Shown here: positions 1 to 5,713 of the stretch, one piece after another
Layout of the letters: each line of letters opens with the position of its first letter
How positions within the stretch are numbered: position 1 is the stretch's first letter
NCBI GenBank assembly: GCA_049509675.1
Contig: JBEKZQ010000287.1
Span: forward strand, 1 to 8,205
Origin: JBEKZQ01 sp049509675
GTDB taxonomy: Bacteria; Planctomycetota; Planctomycetia; Pirellulales; Thermoguttaceae
DNA length: 8,205 bases
Direction of reading: 5' to 3'
Program-made: the position numbers and the translations under genes
The notes under the pieces: generated by a model
Seen by the model: the letters and a program-made list of their open reading frames with translations, nothing else
Databases searched by the model: none
Told to the model about the DNA's origin: nothing

Positions 1-84
1 CGCAAGCAACTGGCGACCGCACGGCGTCCAGTTGGACGGGCACGACTGCAAAATCGCTGCTTACCGCCCGAGAATTCACTCTAA
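1..84 (+). other. Possible 3' end of an upstream small ORF (partial, doubtful)
   Basis: Frame 1 is open from the window edge to a TAA at 82-84 and would encode a basic tail beginning RKQLAT and ending NSL. Its first 22 bases match 171-192 at 20 of 22 positions, in the same frame as the ORF at 141-359 (RKRLAT, ending RSL). It is therefore either the 3' end of a paralogous small gene or a duplicated non-coding segment. No start is visible and no function can be assigned. Confidence 0.2.
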
Positions 85-120
85 TTTTCGGCGACGTTGT
101 TGATTTAGCTAATAGGGGAG
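76..120 (+). promoter_or_regulatory. Two-box leader, copy A
   Basis: Box 1 (TCACTCTAAT, 76-85) and box 2 (TGATTTAGCTA, 101-111) recur at 351-360 and 376-386 with the same 15-base spacing. The spacer between them has diverged (about 4 of 15 bases match). A purine-rich GGGGAG follows at 115-120. Conserved boxes at fixed spacing ahead of a ribosome-binding-like sequence suggest a promoter or operator. This copy leads to no well-placed ATG; the position matching the start codon of copy B reads AAG. Confidence 0.4.
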
Positions 121-140
121 CTATCAAGCGAAGTTCAAAG

Positions 141-359
141 GTGGACGAACAAGACGTGCGTGTAAACAAGCGCAAGCGACTGGCGACCGGACTGCGATGG
201 TCGGCCTCGACGGCATTCGAGGAAGACGGCGGGCTGGCGGCGCTGCCCCGATGCGGAAACTCGCGGGGAGACCGGGGTGATCCGCACAACCCTTGCGATT
301 CGCCCTATGGGGTGGCGTTCTGGCCTGATTTGGGTCGGGGGAAGCCGCGATCACTCTAA
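141..359 (+). CDS. Small basic hypothetical protein (doubtful)
   Basis: This 72-residue reading frame starts with GTG and lies between the two leader copies. I do not recognise the product. Its N-terminal third is strongly basic (KRKR near residues 10-13). The rest is rich in Gly, Arg, Pro and Asp with no recognisable fold. The start has no well-spaced Shine-Dalgarno: the nearest GGGGAG (115-120) is about 20 bases upstream. The in-frame similarity to the tail ending at 84 is the main reason to list it. The stop lies inside box 1 of leader copy B. It could equally be a non-coding remnant of a rearranged region. Confidence 0.22.
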   Translation: MDEQDVRVNKRKRLATGLRWSASTAFEEDGGLAALPRCGNSRGDRGDPHNPCDSPYGVAFWPDLGRGKPRSL

Positions 360-399
360 TCCGCGAGAGTTTCGCTGATTCAGCTATTGGAGGCAAATC
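351..399 (+). promoter_or_regulatory. Two-box leader, copy B, with strong RBS for the GIY-YIG gene
   Basis: TCACTCTAAT (351-360) and TGATTCAGCTA (376-386) are repeated from copy A with identical 15-base spacing. GGAGG at 389-393 is a strong ribosome-binding site, six bases before the ATG at 400, and fixes that start. The boxes do not resemble a standard sigma-70 -35/-10 pair. One inference is that they are read by an element-encoded sigma-like protein such as the product of 988-1740. Confidence 0.45.
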
Positions 400-864
400 A
401 TGGGATGCGACCCAGGCAGGCAACCACGGCACTACGTCTACGTTCTGCTCGACGCGAACCAAGCCGTGCGCTATGTCGGGACAGGGCAGCATGAACGCCC
501 CGCACCCTGGCGGGCCGTCTGGCGCTACCGCGGCAAACTCCCGAGCAAATTGGCTGAGTGGTTCCGAACGCTCGACCATGAGCCGACGGCGCAGATCATA
601 CTCGGCGCGGGAGCCGGGCTGCACGCGACAACGGCGCGCATGGTGGTGGACATGATGACGGACTGGTTCCCCGATGCGATCCGCGAACCTCGAATTGTCG
701 GTGGGCACGGAAAGGGGCGACCGGTCTCCCACGTCGGCCCAGATGGTCACGTCCGAGTTTGGCGGAGCCGTCAGGAGGCGGCCGACGCGGCGGGCGTAAG
801 CCGGCCGGCAATCGTCCAGCGTCTCAGGTCACGTCCAGACTGGATCGACGCAGACTTAACGTAA
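400..864 (+). CDS. GIY-YIG homing endonuclease-like protein with NUMOD-type HTH
   Basis: The 154-residue product starts at ATG 400 behind GGAGG. Residues 12-27 (YVY, ten residues, then YVG) match the two motifs that name the GIY-YIG nuclease family. Residues 113-145 (GPDGHVRVWRS, then RQEAADAAGVSRPAIVQRL) match the NUMOD1-type DNA-binding module often appended to GIY-YIG and HNH homing endonucleases. In active members a conserved Glu sits in the helix after the core strand; the corresponding stretch here (ARMVVDMMTDWF, around residues 78-90) has no Glu at that place. The later Asn-containing motif also looks altered. It may be an inactivated nuclease kept for DNA binding, or my eye alignment may be off. 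It could have arrived as a homing gene. It is followed within about 120 bases by the sigma-like gene. Confidence 0.75.
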   Translation: MGCDPGRQPRHYVYVLLDANQAVRYVGTGQHERPAPWRAVWRYRGKLPSKLAEWFRTLDHEPTAQIILGAGAGLHATTARMVVDMMTDWFPDAIREPRIVGGHGKGRPVSHVGPDGHVRVWRSRQEAADAAGVSRPAIVQRLRSRPDWIDADLT

Positions 865-937
865 TGTCTAACCGCGCATGTAACCGCATGTGGAAATCCG
901 GTGTGTGTGTAAACGCGCGAAAATTCTTGGTTGCTGA

Positions 938-974
938 TTTTCCAGAAACATTCTTCGCGCACTTTTCCAGAAAC
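938..974 (+). repeat. Tandem 12-bp direct repeat upstream of the sigma-like gene
   Basis: TTTTCCAGAAAC occurs at 938-949 and 963-974, 25 bases apart. Each copy is preceded by ATTCTT (923-928 and 950-955), so the repeating unit is about 25-27 bases. The second copy ends just before the GAGGG ribosome-binding site (976-980) of the gene starting at 988. That position suits an operator or activator site controlling that gene. Confidence 0.5.
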
Positions 975-987
975 CGAGGGCCATTAT

Positions 988-1740
988 ATGGGGCGGGCTA
1001 AGCAGAGATTCGGCATCGGCCAGTTGGCCGGTCTCTTCGACGAAACCGCGTCAGCCGAACGCGACAGGCTCGATTCTCCGGGCCTGGCAACCCTGCTGGC
1101 GGCCCACCGGTCCCAGGACCATTCCGCAGCGGCCGCGCTCATCCGCGGGCTACGCTGGCTCGTCTATCGCGCCCTGCTGGTCGCGGATCGCCCTGGCGTC
1201 CGCAAGAGAATCTTCAAGAGCCGCTGCCCGGTCGAAGGCGATCTGCTCCGCGACGATCTCCAAGGGCCGCTGTATCTCTGGTTGGTGACGGCGGTGGGCC
1301 GGCTGGCGCAGAACGACGTGCCGGCCGAAGGGGTCGAGGGCTACGTTGCGGACGAGTTAGAGCGTTGTGTGCTCGACCACGCCAATGCCGAGGAAGACAG
1401 CACGCTCCGGCCGCCAAGCAGCACGGTCGCTACGGCGCGGCGGGAGGGCCGCCGACTTCCAGGGCAGACGACGGTGGAGCGGCTGCCGCTGAGCGAAGAC
1501 GACCGTGGCGGCGCGCCCAACCCGCATTTGGCCGCTGGCAGCGACGAGGTGCCCGTTTGGGATGAAGCGGACTTTGAAGACCTCGCCCGCGACGACCCGG
1601 TGTTGGTCGAAGTGCTGGACCACCTGCGGGCTGGGCATACGCGGCGTGAATTGCCGGGTCTTCTCAATCTCACCCCGCATCAGGTGAGGATGGCACTGAC
1701 AAAGATCGACGAGCGCGCCCAGCGGTGGGGGCCGGCATGA
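988..1740 (+). CDS. Sigma-factor-like or HTH regulatory protein
   Basis: The start is ATG 988, with GAGGG at 976-980 seven bases upstream; a longer frame from TTG 931 would run through the repeat array and lacks such a site. The product is 250 residues. The middle (EGDLLRDDLQGPLYLWLV, then VEGYVADELERCVLDHA) has the spacing of a degenerate sigma-70 region 2. After a charged, low-complexity linker, residues 202-245 (DDPVLVEVLDHLRAGHTRREL, then NLTPHQVRMALTKIDERAQRW) look like a sigma region 4 or LuxR-type helix-turn-helix. This is pattern recognition, not a search result. It could drive late or element-specific transcription, or be a non-sigma DNA-binding protein. Its TGA overlaps a downstream ATG (ATGA at 1737-1740). 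Confidence 0.5.
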   Translation: MGRAKQRFGIGQLAGLFDETASAERDRLDSPGLATLLAAHRSQDHSAAAALIRGLRWLVYRALLVADRPGVRKRIFKSRCPVEGDLLRDDLQGPLYLWLVTAVGRLAQNDVPAEGVEGYVADELERCVLDHANAEEDSTLRPPSSTVATARREGRRLPGQTTVERLPLSEDDRGGAPNPHLAAGSDEVPVWDEADFEDLARDDPVLVEVLDHLRAGHTRRELPGLLNLTPHQVRMALTKIDERAQRWGPA

Positions 1741-1970
1741 CGTGGATGCAAAGGACCACCCGCAGGCGACTTGTGTGCCAAGGCCGGCGACAGGACCAGC
1801 AGCGTCCAGCGTCCGACAGCTTGACGGCAATACGGGCCTCTTGCGGGTTTGAGCGTCTACACCGCGCCTTAGCGGGCGTGTCCGGCCGTGTCCGGCGGGC
1901 AAACCCTGTTTTGTCCGCCTCCCAGAGGAGGGGGACGGACAGCATAAACCTCATGGAAATAAGCACTTAG
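1737..1970 (+). CDS. Possible small Arg-rich protein overlapping the origin (doubtful)
   Basis: This 77-residue frame starts with an ATG overlapping the stop of the sigma-like gene (ATGA), the same coupling seen at 5242. The product is Arg- and Ser-rich with no recognisable motif. Its second half is encoded by the repeat-filled DNA of the candidate origin (1879-1970). The overlap favours translation, but the composition suggests chance readthrough of structured DNA. A real gene here would mean coding and origin sequence share the same bases. Confidence 0.22.
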   Translation: MTWMQRTTRRRLVCQGRRQDQQRPASDSLTAIRASCGFERLHRALAGVSGRVRRANPVLSASQRRGTDSINLMEIST

Positions 1971-1989
1971 CATTCTTCACAACATTCTT
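1971..1989 (+). repeat. AT-rich CATTCTT pair beside the iterons
   Basis: CATTCTT occurs at 1971-1977 and 1983-1989, 12 bases apart, in the most AT-rich part of the left cluster, and the second copy runs directly into a TGTCCG site. Short AT-rich direct repeats next to initiator sites are typical of DNA-unwinding elements. CATTCTT also occurs at 949-955 in the repeat ahead of the sigma-like gene. Confidence 0.35.
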
Positions 1990-2195
1990 GTCCGTCTGTC
2001 CGGCAGGGGTCTCGGAGTTTTATTGGTTTCAAGAGCGATGTGCGCGCCCCGCGCAATGGGGCTGGGGGGTATGAAGGCACCAAAACAGCGCGCACGGCGC
2101 GCGCACACGCACTCTCCCGTATGGGAACGATCCGGGCGAAAACGGGCGGACAGGCGGACAGATTTTCATAACATCTTAATTTGCAGCAGCTTACG

Positions 2196-2226
2196 TTGTC
2201 CGGCTGGTCTTCGACCAGGCGGACAA
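2196..2226. repeat. Near-perfect hairpin within the candidate origin
   Basis: Arms of 14 bases (2196-2209 and 2213-2226) pair at 13 positions, with a G-G mismatch at 2203/2219 and a TTC loop. Each arm contains one iteron hexamer in opposite orientation. It could be a paired initiator site, a single-strand origin or priming hairpin, or a structured 5' leader of the primase mRNA. There is no following T-run, so a rho-independent terminator is unlikely. Confidence 0.65.
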
Positions 2227-2288
2227 GGGCCGGACAATTTAGGCAGCCGGCCGGACAAGACTACCACCTTTGGTGACCGGAAGTGACC

Positions 2289-4817
2289 ATGAGTGATGCG
2301 GCTCAGATGTTTGCCCTGTTCGGCAATGGCAAAGTCGAGATTCGGGCGATTCCCCGCGGGCGGGGCGCGCTCACGGTTTCCTACGCCGACAATGCGGAGG
2401 ATTTCGCCCATCAGGTAGCCCTGCTGGACCAGCGCAGTTTTGCCGGCATCTACATGACTCTCAACCCGCTGGTGGCTGGTTTCCAGCCGCGGGAGCACCA
2501 TGCGGTCTGTGCCGATGATGTTGCCCGCATTCGGCACATTCTCTTCGACCTCGATCCCAAGCGGGACCATCCCAGGGGCGGCAAGGTCTGCGCCAACGAT
2601 GCCGAACACGCGGCGGCATTGGCCCATGCCAAAAAGCTTCGCGAGCATCTGAAGGCGGCCGGCTTTCCCGAGCAGATGGAGATGGATTCCGGCAGCGGCG
2701 CATACCTTATATCTGCGTGCGATCTGCCCAATGCTCGGGACTCGGTGAAGCTGATCGAGCGGGTCTTGATTGCTGCCGCGCGGCACGACACCCCCGAGGT
2801 TCACGTCGATCAGAGCGTGTTCGATCCGCCGCGAGTCGTGCGTATTGCCGGCTCGACCAATAAGAAGAGTGCTCCGACGAAAGAGCGCCCCAACCGTCCC
2901 GTGCTGATTCTGTCGGCCCGGGACGTGCTGGAGCCGGTTTCCTTGGAAGTGCTCAACGCCTTTGCCGGAACTGCGATCGTCCCCAGCGAGGAGCCTGAAC
3001 TCAAGGAAGTGAGCCTGGATGCCTTGGATGCAGGCGAGTTGCGGGAAAAGATGGAACTGCTGACGGCCTATTGCAAGGCCAAGGGTAATCCTCCGTGCGG
3101 CTTTCACCGCAACGAACAGCGCCACTGTTACGTCATCAGCCTGTCCGTTTGTCCGATTCAAGGAAGGCATCACACGAGCGGACCCGCCGGAATCTTGGTA
3201 TATGACAGCGGTGCCATCGGCTTCCATTGCTTCGGGGAGAAGTGCATCCACAAGAAATGGCCCGACGTACAGAAGGCGATGGGCAGTTTCGCGGAATTCA
3301 TCAAGGAACATCTGGCCGGTCCCGAGTTGCAATTCGATGATCCCCTCCGGCTGGCAAGAAAGCATATCACCCGCTGGTCAATGCCGGACGGCACACCTAC
3401 GGTGGCCCATTTTCTCGGCTCCAGTTGGCGCTACAGTCGGCAAGAGGGCTGGGTGGAACTGCGCAACAACGAGTTGATTCCCTGGGTCCGTGACACGATT
3501 CAACGGGAACACATTCGCTTGGCGACCTTCTTGACGAAGTTGGAGGCCGACGAGGAAGGCGAGAAGAAAGCGTCGGTCAAGCCCGAGCCCGTCTATGTCG
3601 AGATCGTCGCCAATACTTGGAGGGCCATTGAATCCGAGTGCAAGCACGAGGTTCCCGTGACCGCTTCGTCCCCTTTCTGGCTTGTCAAGCACGAGTGGGA
3701 TGCGGGCGATATTCTGCCCTTCAACAACGGCATCTTGAACGTCAAGCGCGTTGTCGAAGGCAGGCAGGACTTCTTCCTTCCGCCGACGCCCAAGTTGTTC
3801 TACGAATGGCACGCACCATTCGACTTCGATCCCCAAGCTTCCCATCCCGTGGAGTGGCACAAGTTTCTGGACAGCCTCGGTCAGGACAAGGATTGGATCG
3901 GAAGCCTCCAGGAGATCATGGGCTATACGCTGTGGCGCAATTTCGATCTGCAAAACTTCTTCACCGTGGTCGGGCCGCCGCGCAGCGGCAAGAACACCCT
4001 TATGAAAGTCACCGAGAACATGGGCGGCGGGGCTTGCGGCCTGACGTTGGACGATCTGGTGGACCAGTTCGGCCTGGAGCAAGCTGTAGGCAAACGGCTG
4101 GCTGTTATTCCCGAGATCGAGCGCGGCCCCATCAAGCACCAATCGTGGCAAGTGGTGCAACGGCTGAAAGCGATCACCGGCGGCGACAAGGTGACCATCA
4201 ATCGGAAGAATATCACCAACATCTCGATGACCCTCCCGCTCAAGATTTTTGGGCTGGGCAACAAGCAGGCCGTGCTCCCGGACAACTCCGGCGCGCTCGT
4301 TGGCCGTTTGATTCCCTTGAAGTTGACGCGCAGCTTCCTTGGCAAGGAGGACCGGACATTGGCGGAGAAGTTGAAGAGCGAGTATCCGGGAATCGTGCTC
4401 TGGTGCCTGGAAGGATTGAAGCGATTGTGGGCGGCCAAGCAATTCACGCTCTGCCAATCAACCAGGGACGAATTGGAGGAATTGCAAAGCAGTTGTGCCC
4501 CTGAACAGCGATTCGTTGAAGACTGTTGCCTTGTGGACACCACCAAGGCTGTCCAAGTTCCGGCCCTTTACACGATCTATTGCCGCTGGAACGAGGCGGA
4601 GTTTCCCGGCAAGGAGCCGTTGACCGCGGAGCAGTTCTCGACCGAGTTGAAGGCGGTTGCGCCGGTGGTCGTCAGGAAGCGTTTGTCGAGCGGGGACGAT
4701 CTCGCCTACAAACACTTCGAGATTGTCAAGACGGACTTTGATTCAACGGCGGAGCGTCCCTATATCTGGTGTGGCATTTGTCCAAGAGAAGAATGCCGCA
4801 AGAATGCGGCCAAGTGA
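2289..4817 (+). CDS. Primase-helicase fusion (RepB/AEP-type primase plus SF3 D5-type helicase)
   Basis: I chose ATG 2289 because GGAAG (2279-2283) sits five bases upstream; GTG 2283 would add two residues. The product is 842 residues and should prime and unwind DNA at the element's origin. The primase domain covers roughly residues 1-230: a metal-binding FDLD (D87, D89), then SGSGAY (Y139, where relatives usually carry His), then FDPPRVVRIAGSTNKK. A Cys/His-rich segment (about 270-320, including C314 and C319 in HCFGEKC) is likely a zinc-binding connector. The helicase domain has Walker A GPPRSGKNT (from residue 562, K568), a Walker B-like AVIPEIE (605-611), the KAITGGD-VTINRKN element, and motif C GNKQAVLPDNSGALVGR (N658, R673). 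The last 120 or so residues look like the winged-helix tail of D5-type phage primases. The gene lies directly beside the iteron array, so self-initiated replication is the natural inference. Confidence 0.9.
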   Translation: MSDAAQMFALFGNGKVEIRAIPRGRGALTVSYADNAEDFAHQVALLDQRSFAGIYMTLNPLVAGFQPREHHAVCADDVARIRHILFDLDPKRDHPRGGKVCANDAEHAAALAHAKKLREHLKAAGFPEQMEMDSGSGAYLISACDLPNARDSVKLIERVLIAAARHDTPEVHVDQSVFDPPRVVRIAGSTNKKSAPTKERPNRPVLILSARDVLEPVSLEVLNAFAGTAIVPSEEPELKEVSLDALDAGELREKMELLTAYCKAKGNPPCGFHRNEQRHCYVISLSVCPIQGRHHTSGPAGILVYDSGAIGFHCFGEKCIHKKWPDVQKAMGSFAEFIKEHLAGPELQFDDPLRLARKHITRWSMPDGTPTVAHFLGSSWRYSRQEGWVELRNNELIPWVRDTIQREHIRLATFLTKLEADEEGEKKASVKPEPVYVEIVANTWRAIESECKHEVPVTASSPFWLVKHEWDAGDILPFNNGILNVKRVVEGRQDFFLPPTPKLFYEWHAPFDFDPQASHPVEWHKFLDSLGQDKDWIGSLQEIMGYTLWRNFDLQNFFTVVGPPRSGKNTLMKVTENMGGGACGLTLDDLVDQFGLEQAVGKRLAVIPEIERGPIKHQSWQVVQRLKAITGGDKVTINRKNITNISMTLPLKIFGLGNKQAVLPDNSGALVGRLIPLKLTRSFLGKEDRTLAEKLKSEYPGIVLWCLEGLKRLWAAKQFTLCQSTRDELEELQSSCAPEQRFVEDCCLVDTTKAVQVPALYTIYCRWNEAEFPGKEPLTAEQFSTELKAVAPVVVRKRLSSGDDLAYKHFEIVKTDFDSTAERPYIWCGICPREECRKNAAK

Positions 4818-4893
4818 CCCTCGCATCCTGGATCAAGCAGAGTGCCACTCCGCGCCGAGAACGCCCCCGTTTCTTACTCCCTTGAGAACCGTC

Positions 4894-4905
4894 GTCAATT
4901 TTGAC
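4894..4905. repeat. Short inverted repeat between the primase gene and the small-gene run
   Basis: GTCAA-TT-TTGAC at 4894-4905 is a dyad with 5-base arms in the 164-base gap between 4817 and 4982. A GCCGGC pair (4926-4931 and 4938-4943) lies downstream. Either could be an operator or a weak structure ahead of the gene at 4982. No clear terminator or promoter is visible. Confidence 0.25.
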
Positions 4906-4981
4906 CTGCCATCCAGAACACGTCAGCCGGCGACCCTGCCGGCAACGGCCCGGCGGTTTCCGAGAAAGAGAGCAACCACAC

Positions 4982-5245
4982 ATGAGAGTCATTCCGTTTG
5001 TCAAAGTCTCCGCCGACATCCAACGGCATCTGCCGAACCCGATCCCACTGGATGAAGACCTGCTCGAACTCTTGCACCAAATGCGACGCATCGTGGCCGA
5101 GCGAATCGTCGAAGCCTGGCTCAAGACGGCCGAACTGCCGGGCGGCTTATCCGCCGAAGGGCTGCGGCATGAATTCAAGAAGGCGCGACCTGGCGTGCAT
5201 GTGCCGCGCAGCATCTTCCATAGGATTTATGAGGTGAGGCCATGA
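4982..5245 (+). CDS. Small hypothetical protein
   Basis: The 87-residue product starts at ATG 4982 with a purine-rich GAGAG (4968-4972) nine bases upstream; a longer frame from TTG 4901 has no ribosome-binding site. I do not recognise it. Residues 22-55 are predicted by eye to form an amphipathic helix (DEDLLELLHQMRRIVAERIV). The C-terminal part is basic (HEFKKARPGVHVPRSIFHRIY), compatible with nucleic-acid or partner binding. There is no signal peptide or membrane segment. Its TGA overlaps the next ATG (ATGA at 5242-5245), so the two proteins are probably co-translated. Confidence 0.7.
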   Translation: MRVIPFVKVSADIQRHLPNPIPLDEDLLELLHQMRRIVAERIVEAWLKTAELPGGLSAEGLRHEFKKARPGVHVPRSIFHRIYEVRP

Positions 5246-5619
5246 CGCACGAATATCGACTGCCGCGAGGCCCGCGGGCCGACCGGCTGGCCGAAATCAG
5301 CGGCGCGACCGACTTGTCCGCGGAGATTCGCCTGTCCCGTCTGATCGCCGAGGAGTTGGCCGCAAGCGGCGATCCCGCGGCTGCGCAAGTCGCGGCCGTG
5401 ATTGGTCGCTTGTGTGAACGTAGTCAATCGCTGCGAATCGAGGCCGGTTCGCTCCTTTCGGCTCGTCAGGTGCAAGTCATTGCAGAGCGCATGTGCCAGG
5501 CTGTGTACCATCGCGTGGAGCACCTTCCACAACGCGATGCCATTGTTGACGCGCTGATCGGAGACTTTCAACAAATCTTCGCGGATGCGCAAAATCAGTT
5601 CAGGCTGACTTCCGAATAG
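5242..5619 (+). CDS. Helical hypothetical protein, coupled to the upstream gene
   Basis: The 125-residue product starts at the ATG overlapping the preceding stop, with GAGG at 5231-5234 seven bases upstream. It looks almost wholly helical: a basic N-terminus (HEYRLPRGPRADRL), then Leu/Ala-rich helices (IRLSRLIAEELAASGD, QVAAVIGRLCERSQSLR) and an acidic C-terminus. Similar short helical proteins occur beside DNA-packaging genes in prophage-like elements, and a role such as a small terminase-like protein is conceivable. No specific motif supports that, so I leave the function open. Confidence 0.7.
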   Translation: MTHEYRLPRGPRADRLAEISGATDLSAEIRLSRLIAEELAASGDPAAAQVAAVIGRLCERSQSLRIEAGSLLSARQVQVIAERMCQAVYHRVEHLPQRDAIVDALIGDFQQIFADAQNQFRLTSE

Positions 5620-5665
5620 AGCGCTGCGAGGCTCTGGGATCAGTGTGCCCGCCGATGCTCCCTTT

Positions 5666-5693
5666 GGTCCGCCGTTCGGCGGCCCATCTTTTC
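5666..5693 (+). terminator. Possible rho-independent terminator
   Basis: Arms at 5666-5673 and 5678-5685 pair with one mismatch around GTTC (core CCGCC/GGCGG). The stem is followed by ATCTTTTCC. It lies in the 94-base gap after the gene ending at 5619 and could end or attenuate that transcript. The stem is short and the T-run brief. Confidence 0.35.
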
Positions 5694-5713
5694 CAATCTG
5701 CCAGGAGACCGTG

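Larger units (their letters stand above)
1879..2257. repeat. Iteron-like array and candidate replication origin
   Basis: The hexamer TGTCCG or its complement CGGACA occurs twelve times. TGTCCG is at 1879, 1889, 1912, 1989, 1997 and 2197; CGGACA is at 1936, 2147, 2155, 2220, 2231 and 2252. About 0.3 copies would be expected in this length by a rough base-composition estimate. The extended consensus is roughly YTGTCCGSC. The left cluster (1879-2002) is mostly in one orientation and the right cluster (2147-2257) mostly in the other, giving mirror symmetry about roughly 2070. AT-rich patches at about 1942-1990 and 2160-2190 adjoin the clusters. GC-rich repeats (around 2040-2106) lie between them. 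The array ends about 30 bases before the primase-helicase start. Iterons beside their initiator gene are known for many plasmids and for phage P4. Confidence 0.7.

Noticed and set aside
1..400. Group I intron hosting the GIY-YIG gene
   Set aside because: GIY-YIG/NUMOD genes often sit in introns, but I could not find convincing P7 or core pairing elements or exon boundaries.
124..750. Minus-strand frame (208 codons) opposite the GIY-YIG gene
   Set aside because: Arg/Pro-rich shadow composition; the plus-strand frame has the GIY-YIG and NUMOD motifs and a strong ribosome-binding site.
888..1001. 37-codon ORF ahead of the sigma-like gene
   Set aside because: It is made largely of the 12-bp repeat array, overlaps the stronger start at 988, and has no good ribosome-binding site.
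1879..2257. CRISPR array
   Set aside because: The repeated unit is a 6-9 base motif in both orientations with irregular spacing, not 23-47 base repeats with uniform spacers.
2023..2286. Plus-strand frame through the iteron region
   Set aside because: No ATG with a ribosome-binding site; the product is low-complexity Arg/Gly and is explained by repeat DNA.
2166..3365. Long minus-strand frame (399 codons) opposite the primase domain
   Set aside because: It is antiparallel to a gene with clear catalytic motifs, shows no recognisable domain, and runs into the iteron array; it is a shadow of GC-rich coding sequence.
3378..4457. Long minus-strand frame (359 codons) opposite the helicase domain
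   Set aside because: It mirrors the SF3 helicase coding region and has no motif or ribosome-binding site of its own.
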